Positions 9,050 to 16,538 of a stretch of DNA of 44,865 nucleotides are shown piece by piece. Where the stretch lies: assembly GCA_002011745.1 (NCBI GenBank), contig MTOU01000025.1, forward strand, positions 1-44,865, written 5' to 3'. The notes beneath the pieces are model-generated. The model was not told where the DNA came from, made no database searches, and saw only the letters and a program-made list of their open reading frames with translations. Numbering within the stretch: the first letter of the stretch is position 1; each line of letters opens with the position of its first letter. Origin of the DNA: Nitrospirae bacterium JdFR-85. GTDB taxonomy: Bacteria > Nitrospirota > Thermodesulfovibrionia > Thermodesulfovibrionales > JdFR-85. A program made the position numbers and the translations under genes.

Positions 9050-9796
9050 CTAAGAAGAGGGACTGATCCCTATCACTCTGGAACATTCCCCTCTATTAAG
9101 TAAATCCACTATCCTTTCAATAGAACTCCTGTGAAGTTCTTTTATACTTTCAGAGTAAGCAAGTCCTTGTAGTATGGGTCTTCTGTCTGTCAGTAGAGTC
9201 ATCTTTCTTGGAGTAAGGCCTGCTAAAAGTATCATTCCTTTAAATATCTTTTTAGATGTTCTTACAGATATAAAGGGACTTGTGAGATTGCTCTCCAGAA
9301 AGAGGTCATTACGTTTCTGTACATTTTTGTCTATGGTTATTGCCATCAACCAGTATCTCCTCCCTATCATACTGTCTGATTTAAGTTCTAAGAATGCGTG
9401 ATTACGGAGGTTTCCAGAGAAGTTTCTCTCATGGACTACTGTATCAGCTGCAAGATGGCTCATATAACCATATACAAATGCCTTCTGTTCAGGTGTGTTA
9501 GCAGAGTCCATGAGTTCAAATGCCATATCCCAGCTATGGGAGTTTTTTGAGACAGGTAGATACTTCTTGGCCAGGATAATATCAGCCATGATGTTTCCGT
9601 AAAGGAAGTCTTCTCTGAATCTCTCTATTAGACTATAAATTCCTGCGGGCAGAAGAGGTGCAAGAGACAGAATTTTACTGCCAAGGTATATATGGGTAAT
9701 AGGCCCCCATGCAAACACTATGTCAGGGACCAGAATTATCCCTATTGTCAGGAGAAATATAAGCCGCATTAGTTTCATAAATATATTGTAATTCAT
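9050..9796 (-). CDS. Secreted zinc-dependent phospholipase C-like protein
   Basis: A 248-residue protein. An N-terminal signal sequence (FMKLMRLIFLLTIGIILVP) ends at DIVFA, directly before WGPITH. In the zinc-dependent phospholipase C / S1-P1 nuclease fold, the mature N-terminal Trp and a following His bind zinc, and this predicted cleavage would expose that Trp. Further ligand-like positions are NSHSWD and YMSHLAADTVVHE. The enzyme probably acts in the periplasm or outside the cell. The substrate is uncertain: many bacterial members are uncharacterised. It is divergent from the cysK/M gene. Confidence 0.75.
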   Translation of the reverse strand: MNYNIFMKLMRLIFLLTIGIILVPDIVFAWGPITHIYLGSKILSLAPLLPAGIYSLIERFREDFLYGNIMADIILAKKYLPVSKNSHSWDMAFELMDSANTPEQKAFVYGYMSHLAADTVVHERNFSGNLRNHAFLELKSDSMIGRRYWLMAITIDKNVQKRNDLFLESNLTSPFISVRTSKKIFKGMILLAGLTPRKMTLLTDRRPILQGLAYSESIKELHRSSIERIVDLLNRGECSRVIGISPSS

Positions 9797-9808
9797 GGCT
9801 GGTAATTT

Positions 9809-9838
9809 TTGCCAATACTATATTTGCTGTGGTATAAT
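9809..9838 (+). promoter_or_regulatory. Promoter of cysK/M
   Basis: TTGCCA at 9809-9814 and TATAAT at 9833-9838 are 18 bp apart. The start codon of the synthase is at 9849, only 10 bp after the -10 box and without a Shine-Dalgarno sequence. The message is therefore probably leaderless or nearly so. Confidence 0.6.
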
Positions 9839-9848
9839 CTCTACCTTG

Positions 9849-10757
9849 ATGAGTGTGCTTGATAGCATAGGTAACACTCCTGTAGTACTGCTTGAGAGGA
9901 TTAATCCGAATCCTAAGGTGAAATTGTATGCAAAGTTGGAAGGTGCCAACCCTGGAGGTTCTGTAAAAGACAGGATTGCCTACTATATGATAAAGGATGC
10001 AGAAGAGGAGGGTAGGCTGAGGCCAGGTCTTACCATTCTTGAGCCTACAAGTGGTAATACGGGTATAGGACTTGCGATGGTTGGGGCTGCAAAGGGTTAT
10101 AAAGTAAAGCTGGTGATGCCCGAGTGTGTGAGTCTTGAAAGGAGAAGGACCTTAGAGGCATTTGGTGCAGAGGTGGTCTTGAGTCCTGGAGATGAAGGAA
10201 CAGATGGTGCTATAAGACTTGCCCATAGGATATATGATTCAGACAGGAGTTCATATTTTATGCCCAACCAGTTTGACAATCCTTCGAATATGAAGGCCCA
10301 CTATGAGACTACAGGGGTAGAGGTGTATAAGCAGACCAATGGTGAGATTACCCATTTTGTGGCAGGCATGGGCACTACAGGTACGCTTATGGGTGTAAGT
10401 AAGAGACTGAAGGAGTATGATAGATCAATACAGATAATAGGGGTAGAACCTAATATGGGACATAGAATACAGGGCCTTAAGAATATGTCCGAGGCTATTG
10501 TTCCAAGTATCTATGATCCTTCGAGGCTGGATGAGAAACACAATGTCTCTGATGATGATGCATTTCAGACTACAAGGAGGCTGGCAGTTGAGGAAGGTCT
10601 CTTTGTGGGGATGAGCAGTGGTGCAGCCATGTATATAGCCCTAAAAAAAGCAAAAGAACTAAAAGAAGGTGTGATTGTGGTAGTTCTTCCAGACAGAGGA
10701 GATCGTTATCTCAGTACAGCCCTTTTTACATCTATCTGTGCAGAATGCCCACCATAA
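9849..10757 (+). CDS. cysK: Cysteine synthase family (O-acetylserine or O-phosphoserine sulfhydrylase)
   Basis: A 302-residue PLP enzyme. The PLP lysine lies in GGSVKDRIA (about residue 41), the phosphate loop is TSGNTGIGLA, and GMGTTGTLMGV and GMSSGAAMY are the other family signatures. It makes cysteine from an activated serine and sulfide. The ATG at 9849 was chosen because homology starts at SVLDSIGNTPVVLLERI; the longer frame from 9795 would overlap the divergent gene's start. CysK and CysM cannot be separated with confidence. It ends one base before the convergent cysteine desulfurase, so both enzymes of sulfur handling are adjacent. Confidence 0.9.
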   Translation: MSVLDSIGNTPVVLLERINPNPKVKLYAKLEGANPGGSVKDRIAYYMIKDAEEEGRLRPGLTILEPTSGNTGIGLAMVGAAKGYKVKLVMPECVSLERRRTLEAFGAEVVLSPGDEGTDGAIRLAHRIYDSDRSSYFMPNQFDNPSNMKAHYETTGVEVYKQTNGEITHFVAGMGTTGTLMGVSKRLKEYDRSIQIIGVEPNMGHRIQGLKNMSEAIVPSIYDPSRLDEKHNVSDDDAFQTTRRLAVEEGLFVGMSSGAAMYIALKKAKELKEGVIVVVLPDRGDRYLSTALFTSICAECPP

Positions 10758-11894
10758 TTAAGCCTTTGATCTGCTTTTCTGTAAAGATGATATCTTCTCT
10801 GAAATGAGAAAAGTAGCCTTGTTCACCTGTTCGACAGTGGTATCCTTTCCTGTAGATATTCTGACTGAAGAGAGTGCCTCTTCTGGAGTAAGACCCATTG
10901 CTGTTAATACTTCAGAAGGAGTGCATCTGCCCTCGTGACATGCAGAACCAGCAGAAATGGCAACTTCTTCAGAAAGGCTCTGTACAAGCTCTGCCCCTAT
11001 AATGCCCCTTATTGATATATTAAGAGTATTTGGAAGCCTCGGGGCGTTTTCTCCATTAAGAGTTATATCTGGAATCATCCTTCTTAGACCCTTCCAGAGC
11101 GTCTCTGTAATGGACTGCAAGTGTCTCTTCCTATCAGGAAGTTCTTTAAGGGAAAGTTCTGCTGCCTTACCGAGCCCTGCAATAAGCGGGATGCTTTCTG
11201 TTCCCGGTCTGACTCCTCTCTCCTGTCCACCACCATGTAGTATTGGGTTCACCTTTACCCCTTTTCGTATGTAAAGAGCGCCAATTCCTTTTGGTCCATA
11301 AAACTTATGTGATACAATCGTGAGCATATCTACACCGAGTCTGTCTACATTCACCTCCACCTTTCCAATAGACTGGGCTGCATCAGTATGAAAAACTGCA
11401 TCAGAGTCCTTAACGATTCCTGCAATCTCCTCTATAGGTTGAATAACTCCTGTCTCATTGTTGGAATGCATAATACTCACCAGTACTGTATCAGGCCTTA
11501 AGGCCTTTTTCACATCTTCTGGATTTATTCTCCCATTCTGTTCAGGTCTCAGCAGAGTTACAGAGTAGCCCTTCTGTTTTAGATAGAGCACTGTTTTCAT
11601 AATTGAGGGATGTTCAATCATAGTGGTAATTATATGTCCCTGTCTGAAATTGAGGATGTATCCTATAAGGGCAAGGTTATTGGATTCTGTCCCGCCTGAG
11701 GTGAAGACTATCTCAGAAGGGTCTGCTCCGATGAGTTCTGCTACTTTCTGTCGTGCCATTTCAAGCACATACTTTGCTTTTCTGCCCAACAGATGAGAAC
11801 TGGAGGGATTCCCAAATATATCAAGTGCCTTCAGGACTTCCTCCTTCACCCGACTGTCAACAGGTGTTGTTGCATTATGGTCAAGATATATCAT
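10758..11894 (-). CDS. nifS: Cysteine desulfurase (NifS/IscS family)
   Basis: A 378-residue class V aminotransferase-fold enzyme. The N terminus IYLDHNATTPVD is characteristic. TDAAQSIGKVEV precedes the PLP lysine in SHKFYGPKGIGALYI. The catalytic Cys loop is SAGSACHEGRCTPSEVL (about residue 320), which has an extra Cys. It removes sulfur from cysteine as persulfide for Fe-S clusters or thiolated RNA. It overlaps the 3' end of rapZ by 4 bases. No iscU or nifU is adjacent. The symbol nifS is used loosely for the family. Confidence 0.93.
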   Translation of the reverse strand: MIYLDHNATTPVDSRVKEEVLKALDIFGNPSSSHLLGRKAKYVLEMARQKVAELIGADPSEIVFTSGGTESNNLALIGYILNFRQGHIITTMIEHPSIMKTVLYLKQKGYSVTLLRPEQNGRINPEDVKKALRPDTVLVSIMHSNNETGVIQPIEEIAGIVKDSDAVFHTDAAQSIGKVEVNVDRLGVDMLTIVSHKFYGPKGIGALYIRKGVKVNPILHGGGQERGVRPGTESIPLIAGLGKAAELSLKELPDRKRHLQSITETLWKGLRRMIPDITLNGENAPRLPNTLNISIRGIIGAELVQSLSEEVAISAGSACHEGRCTPSEVLTAMGLTPEEALSSVRISTGKDTTVEQVNKATFLISEKISSLQKSRSKA

Positions 11895-12760
11895 AGTTCT
11901 CGATGGACTATAGTTACAGGAGTCTTCAGTTCTTTACTGATAAATTCTTCCAGTTCTTTAACAATCACGGGTGAACGGTGTTTACCTCCGGTACATCCAA
12001 CTCCTATAATAAGGTTTGTCTTCCCTTCATTCATATACTGAGGGATTAAAAACCGGAGGAGCTCCTTAATCTTCTGCAGAAACTCATTGGTAACACTACT
12101 TTTAAGCACAAACTCTCTTACCTGAGGGTCCAGACCTGTAAGTGGCTTTAGTTCTTCAACAAAATAGGGATTTGGTAAGAATCTTATATCAAAGAGAAGG
12201 TCAATATTCTGTGGTGCTCCAAATTTATAACCAAAGGAGACGAGAGTCACAGTAAATCTACTGAGATCAGGTGCTCCAAATCTTTGGATTATAAAGTCCC
12301 TCAACTGATGGGGGCTATATGATGAGGTATCAACTACAAGATCAGAGACCTCTCTTAACGGCAGCAGAATTTTTCTCTCCATTTCAAGAGCCTTCTGGAG
12401 ATTGAATTCTGTCAGAGACTGCAGGGGATGGGGTCTTCTCGTCTCTTTGTATCTTCTGAAAAGTATCTCAGTGTCTGCCTCAAGGAAGAGAACAGTAACA
12501 TTAAACTGACTCTTTAGATCTGCTATTTCTCTGTCTATTTCCTTCAGAAATTCCTTTTCCCTTATATCTATGCCGACTGCTATATCTCCTATCTCTGAAT
12601 TTTTAGAAGACAAAAGCAGTAGATTATGTATAAGAGGAAAGGGGAAATTATCCACACAGAAATAATTAATATCCTCCAGTGCCCTTAATGCAACTGTTTT
12701 ACCTGCTCCAGAAAGTCCTGTTACAATGATTATCCTTTTGGTCTTCTCTATCTTCTCTAT
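11891..12760 (-). CDS. rapZ: RapZ/YvcJ family nucleotide-binding protein, non-canonical start
   Basis: The C-terminal domain shows GVGCTGGKHRS, the RapZ signature. The P-loop GLSGAGKT lies upstream of the first standard start (GTG at 12655), so the gene must begin earlier. The frame is open back to a TGA just upstream of 12780 but contains no ATG, GTG or TTG. A GGAGG sequence lies 4 bp before an ATA codon at 12758-12760, which would give 289 residues, the normal RapZ length. RapZ proteins bind UDP-GlcNAc-linked signals, and in E. coli the protein guides GlmZ sRNA decay; here the target is unknown. Position after rpoN and hpf is the classical rpoN locus order. Confidence 0.88.
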   Translation of the reverse strand: MEKIEKTKRIIIVTGLSGAGKTVALRALEDINYFCVDNFPFPLIHNLLLLSSKNSEIGDIAVGIDIREKEFLKEIDREIADLKSQFNVTVLFLEADTEILFRRYKETRRPHPLQSLTEFNLQKALEMERKILLPLREVSDLVVDTSSYSPHQLRDFIIQRFGAPDLSRFTVTLVSFGYKFGAPQNIDLLFDIRFLPNPYFVEELKPLTGLDPQVREFVLKSSVTNEFLQKIKELLRFLIPQYMNEGKTNLIIGVGCTGGKHRSPVIVKELEEFISKELKTPVTIVHREL

Positions 12761-12777
12761 GTTACCTCCTCTACTTT

Positions 12778-13302
12778 TTATACAGGCTCAATAAGCCCAA
12801 AGTTTCCGTCATTTCTCTTATATATCACATTTATTGTTCCAGTGTCTGCATTAGTGAAGACAAAGAAGTCCTTGTCAAGGAGCTCCATCTGCATTGCTGC
12901 CTCCTCTGGTGTCATCGGCTTCATTGCGAATCTTTTTCTCTTTATTATCTTTATTTCAGGAGAGGGTTCTTCAGGTACAAAAGTCATACCTGCCTTTGAG
13001 AGCTTGGTATCTTTCCTGTGGGATGTGAGCTTGCCTTTGTATTTTTTTATCTGTCTTTCGAGCTTTTCCACTACCTCATCAATTGAGGAATATATTTCCC
13101 CTGTAACACTTTCTGCCTGGATCATGACTCCATTTGCCTTGAGCAAGACCTCTGCCTTGTGTCTGTATTTTTCAACCGATAAGGTTATTACAGCTTCTGT
13201 AATATTGGAGAGAAACTTCTCAAACTTTTTTATCTTTGTTTCTGCATAATTCCTCAAAGCAGGTGTAATCTCAAGCTGTCTTCCATTGATGATGATGTTC
13301 AT
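12778..13302 (-). CDS. hpf: Ribosome hibernation promoting factor, long form
   Basis: A 174-residue protein. The N-terminal S30AE domain (about 1-100) starts NIIINGRQLEITPALRNYAE, with the basic region KVEKLERQIKKYKGKLTSHR. The C-terminal dimerisation domain (about 115-174) contains KRFAMKPMTPEEAAMQMELL and DADTGTINVIYKR-like sequence. The long form dimerises 70S ribosomes into 100S particles in resting cells. It sits between rpoN and rapZ, as in many Gram-negative bacteria. Confidence 0.96.
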   Translation of the reverse strand: MNIIINGRQLEITPALRNYAETKIKKFEKFLSNITEAVITLSVEKYRHKAEVLLKANGVMIQAESVTGEIYSSIDEVVEKLERQIKKYKGKLTSHRKDTKLSKAGMTFVPEEPSPEIKIIKRKRFAMKPMTPEEAAMQMELLDKDFFVFTNADTGTINVIYKRNDGNFGLIEPV

Positions 13303-13328
13303 AGTCTATCCTCCTTTTTAGAGTTTTA

Positions 13329-14789
13329 TTAAGAAGAGAGACGCTTTTTCCGTTTTGAATGAGGTGGTATTTTTAGTTCTTCTCTATACTTTGCCACAGT
13401 CCTTCGGGCAATCTTTATATTTTTGCTGTTTAGAATCTCTGCTATTTTCTGATCACTATAGGGTTTTAATGGATTTTCTTCCTCTATAATCTTCTTTATC
13501 ATTTCTTTTACAATCCTGGAGGATACCTCTCCATCTTTTGACTTTAATCCACTGCTGAAGAAATATTTAAAGCTGTATATCCCATGGGAACAACCAAGAA
13601 ACTTATTTAAGGTTACCCTACTGACAGTACTTTCATGCATGTTTATATCCTGTGCTACATCTTTAAGGTTCAAAGGCTTGATATACTGTGGTCCTTTATC
13701 GAAGAAATCACGTTGAAATTTAAGAATACTCTCGGTGACCTTATATATTGTCCTGTTTCTCTGATCAAGACTCTTGATAAGCCATATTGCAGAGCGGAGC
13801 TTCTCCTTTAAGAATTTTTTTTCTTCTCTTGTGAGATTGCTCCTGTTCATAAGCATCTTCCTGTAAAAGTTGTTTAACCTTATTCTGGGTATTCCATCGT
13901 CATTCAGTATAATTCTGTAACCCTCTTCTGTCTTCTCAACAAAGACATCTGGTACTATGTAGTTTGTTTCGTGAGTAACAAAGTTTCTTGCAGGTTTTGG
14001 ATCCAGTTGAGAGATTATATTAACAGCAAGTTCTACATCCTCTATAGCAGCCTTGTACCTTTTTGCAATTGTATTATAATCCCTCCTTTCCAGTTCCTTA
14101 AGGTTGTTCTGAACAATCCTCTCCACAAGAGTGCCTTCAAGACCAAGGTTTCTGATCTGAATCAACAGGCACTCCCTTAAGTCCCTTGCCCCTATACCAG
14201 GAGGGTCCAACTCTTGTACTACTTTGATCGCCTCTTTTACTTTATCAACAGTGGTGTTGCAGTATCTTGCAATCTCTTCTTCCGACATCCTGAGGTATCC
14301 ATTGTCGTCAAGATTTCCGATTATAATCTCAGCTATTGCTTTTGTTTCCTCATCTACAGATAGGAGATTCAATTGCCAGAGGAGATGGTCATAGAGAGAG
14401 GAGGTGCTCTTTAAGAATGTTTCAACAGAAGGGGTTTCTTCAATACCTGGGTTGAAGTATCCGAGATCTCTACCATCACTGCTTCTCTCTTCAAAATAGT
14501 CATCCACTCTGAAGACCATCAGTTTCTCCAACGGTATTAAGGTATCATCGTCCTGGTCTTCTTCTTCAACCTCCTCATTTGTCCTTTTGTTTTCATTCTC
14601 TACCTCTGGTTCAACTTCTATCTCCTCTTCTGTAACTTCCTCAAGAAAAGGGTTAACCTCCAGCTCTTGATTTATTGCCTGTACAAGCTCAAGCTGGGGT
14701 AGCTGAAGCAATTTTATTGCTTGCTGCAGTTGTGGTGTTAAAACGAGTTTCTGTGTAAGTTTAACATCCAGTTTAAGATCAAGTGCCAT
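13329..14789 (-). CDS. rpoN: RNA polymerase sigma-54 factor
   Basis: A 486-residue sigma-54. Region I (activator interaction) is the Gln/Leu-rich N terminus LTQKLVLTPQLQQAIKLLQL. An acidic region II follows (residues about 50-85). The core-binding domain contains LDPPGIGARDLRECLLIQI. The HTH is NMHESTVSRV, and the RpoN box is ARRTVAKYREEL near the end. It directs activator-dependent transcription from -24/-12 promoters. It overlaps the last base of lptB. Confidence 0.97.
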   Translation of the reverse strand: MALDLKLDVKLTQKLVLTPQLQQAIKLLQLPQLELVQAINQELEVNPFLEEVTEEEIEVEPEVENENKRTNEEVEEEDQDDDTLIPLEKLMVFRVDDYFEERSSDGRDLGYFNPGIEETPSVETFLKSTSSLYDHLLWQLNLLSVDEETKAIAEIIIGNLDDNGYLRMSEEEIARYCNTTVDKVKEAIKVVQELDPPGIGARDLRECLLIQIRNLGLEGTLVERIVQNNLKELERRDYNTIAKRYKAAIEDVELAVNIISQLDPKPARNFVTHETNYIVPDVFVEKTEEGYRIILNDDGIPRIRLNNFYRKMLMNRSNLTREEKKFLKEKLRSAIWLIKSLDQRNRTIYKVTESILKFQRDFFDKGPQYIKPLNLKDVAQDINMHESTVSRVTLNKFLGCSHGIYSFKYFFSSGLKSKDGEVSSRIVKEMIKKIIEEENPLKPYSDQKIAEILNSKNIKIARRTVAKYREELKIPPHSKRKKRLSS

Positions 14790-15511
14790 CAGAGTCTAAA
14801 CTCCTCTCCAAGATAGGCTTTTTTGACCTCAGGATTATTTATCAAATCCTCTGGTCTTCCTTCTTCTAATATTATACCATTATTTATGATATAAGCCCTA
14901 TCAGTTATTGATAGGGTGTCCCTTACGTTATGGTCAGTAATGAGTATCCCGATCCCTTTCTGTTTAAGATGTCCTAAAAGGGCCTTTAGATCAAGTATTG
15001 CAATAGGATCAATACCTGCAAAGGGTTCATCCAGGAGAATAAACTTTGGTTTAAGAGCAATTGCCCTTGCAATCTCTGTTCTCCTTCTTTCACCACCTGA
15101 AAGAAGGCTTCCTTTCCTGTCAGCTATCTCTGTGAGTCTAAATTCTTCAAGAATTGAGTTGACCATCTCTTCAATCTCTTCCTTCTCAAATCCCTTTATC
15201 TCAAGCACAGTTGTTAAATTATCTCTTACTGTGAGTTTTCTGAATATAGAAGGTTCTTGAGGCAGATAACTTATCCCCATTTTTGCCCTCTCATACATAG
15301 GAAGTGTTCCAATCTCTCTGTCATCAAGAAAGATACTGCCTCCATCGGGTTTTATATATCCCACAATCATATAAAAAGTGGTGGTCTTTCCAGCACCATT
15401 TGGGCCAAGCAATCCCACAATTTCTCCGCTGTCCACACGTATATCCACTCCATTCACTACTGTTTTACCTCTGTAAGACTTTTTCAGACCTTTACCTAAG
15501 AGTGTTGCCAT
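14789..15511 (-). CDS. lptB: LPS export ABC ATPase LptB
   Basis: A 240-residue ABC ATPase. Walker A is GPNGAGKTT, the signature is LLSGGERRRTEIARA, Walker B is FILLDEPFAGIDP and the H-loop is ITDHNVRDTL. The last is typical of LptB, which powers lipopolysaccharide extraction from the inner membrane with LptFG (not in this window). It is translationally coupled to lptA upstream and rpoN downstream, with shared bases at both junctions. Confidence 0.97.
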   Translation of the reverse strand: MATLLGKGLKKSYRGKTVVNGVDIRVDSGEIVGLLGPNGAGKTTTFYMIVGYIKPDGGSIFLDDREIGTLPMYERAKMGISYLPQEPSIFRKLTVRDNLTTVLEIKGFEKEEIEEMVNSILEEFRLTEIADRKGSLLSGGERRRTEIARAIALKPKFILLDEPFAGIDPIAILDLKALLGHLKQKGIGILITDHNVRDTLSITDRAYIINNGIILEEGRPEDLINNPEVKKAYLGEEFRL

Positions 15512-16008
15512 TATTTGTTCTCAGTGGTGTTGAGGAGTACTCTTGATTCTTCTACTACAGAACGTCCATCCTCTATAAAATAGGTTATCCTCTTCCCACT
15601 GATTCTGCTGTTAGGACTGGTGGCTACTGGGTTACCAGTAAATATTATCCTGCCTTCCTGTCTCAAGTATTCTACCTCTTCTGAAACCACCTCTTTGTCA
15701 TTTTTCTGTATTCTTACGTGACCCTTTGCATGTATCTTTACCACTTCTCCCCTGTCATTATAGGTTACCTCCATCCACTCAGCCCTCAGAATGGTCTCAC
15801 CCTGTCTTGCCAGTACAGAGCCTTCAAAAACCGCCCTGTTTCTGGTGTTGTCTGCAACAAGCCTTTCAGAGGTTATCTCTATAGGCAGGTCTTCACTGAA
15901 GAATCCATCGACTTTTCTATCTTCTGCAGAGGAGACCCTAAGAAGGAGAAACACTAAAAATATTATAATGACACCTCTTCTAAATATTATCAAAGATTGT
16001 CCTGACAT
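15511..16008 (-). CDS. lptA: Periplasmic LPS-bridge protein LptA (OstA-like)
   Basis: A 165-residue protein with an N-terminal hydrophobic export signal (IIFLVFLLLRVSSA) followed by an OstA/LptA jelly-roll. Typical repeats are LPIEITSERLVADNTRNRAV, FEGSVLARQGETILRAEWM and ARQGRIIFTGNPVA-like motifs. LptA forms the oligomeric bridge carrying LPS across the periplasm. It overlaps lptC by 29 bases and shares one base with lptB. Confidence 0.9.
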   Translation of the reverse strand: MSGQSLIIFRRGVIIIFLVFLLLRVSSAEDRKVDGFFSEDLPIEITSERLVADNTRNRAVFEGSVLARQGETILRAEWMEVTYNDRGEVVKIHAKGHVRIQKNDKEVVSEEVEYLRQEGRIIFTGNPVATSPNSRISGKRITYFIEDGRSVVEESRVLLNTTENK

Positions 16009-16489
16009 TGCCCCTTACCATGAGTGTATTGGAGTCTCTTATTACACCCTCATCTGCTGTTATTGTAAATCCCTTACCCTTTATCCTGAGTCTACCATAT
16101 GCATAAAGGGCTTTCTCCTTTGGTTCATACCTTACTCTGTCTGCATAAATATCCAGTCCATTGCTCTGGCCTCTTATTCTTCCTTTAAGGGCAAGCCTAT
16201 GGTCTTTCAAGGAGTATATCCCTTCCTCAGCCTCCACAGTGAAAGACCTCAAAGGATAATGGATCTTCACGCCCCTTAGCATAATCTCTCCTTTACTCTC
16301 TAATACTGTGGCCTTCTGAACATCTGCATCCCACTGTACCCCTTGGGAATCATAGTCAATTATATGGACCTTTATAAGAGAAGAGGAATTGGTAGCCTCA
16401 AATACCAACTGGCTGTCCTTTGGAGAAAAAGATACCAGCACGGATATAACAATTAGTAAGGCCAGCAGAAGTATAGTTGCCCTTTGCAT
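15980..16489 (-). CDS. lptC: LPS export protein LptC
   Basis: A 169-residue protein with one N-terminal membrane anchor (ATILLLALLIVISVLVSF) and a periplasmic beta domain with the YxxxG-type strands EEGIYSLKDHRLALKGRI and ADRVRYEPKEKALYAYGRL. LptC links the LptBFG transporter to LptA. Gene order lptC-lptA-lptB and the overlaps support the call. Confidence 0.9.
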   Translation of the reverse strand: MQRATILLLALLIVISVLVSFSPKDSQLVFEATNSSSLIKVHIIDYDSQGVQWDADVQKATVLESKGEIMLRGVKIHYPLRSFTVEAEEGIYSLKDHRLALKGRIRGQSNGLDIYADRVRYEPKEKALYAYGRLRIKGKGFTITADEGVIRDSNTLMVRGNVRTIFDNI

Positions 16490-16538
16490 AGATTGATTTT
16501 ATCAATTATCAATAGATTCAGGCAAGAAACTTTTAAGA

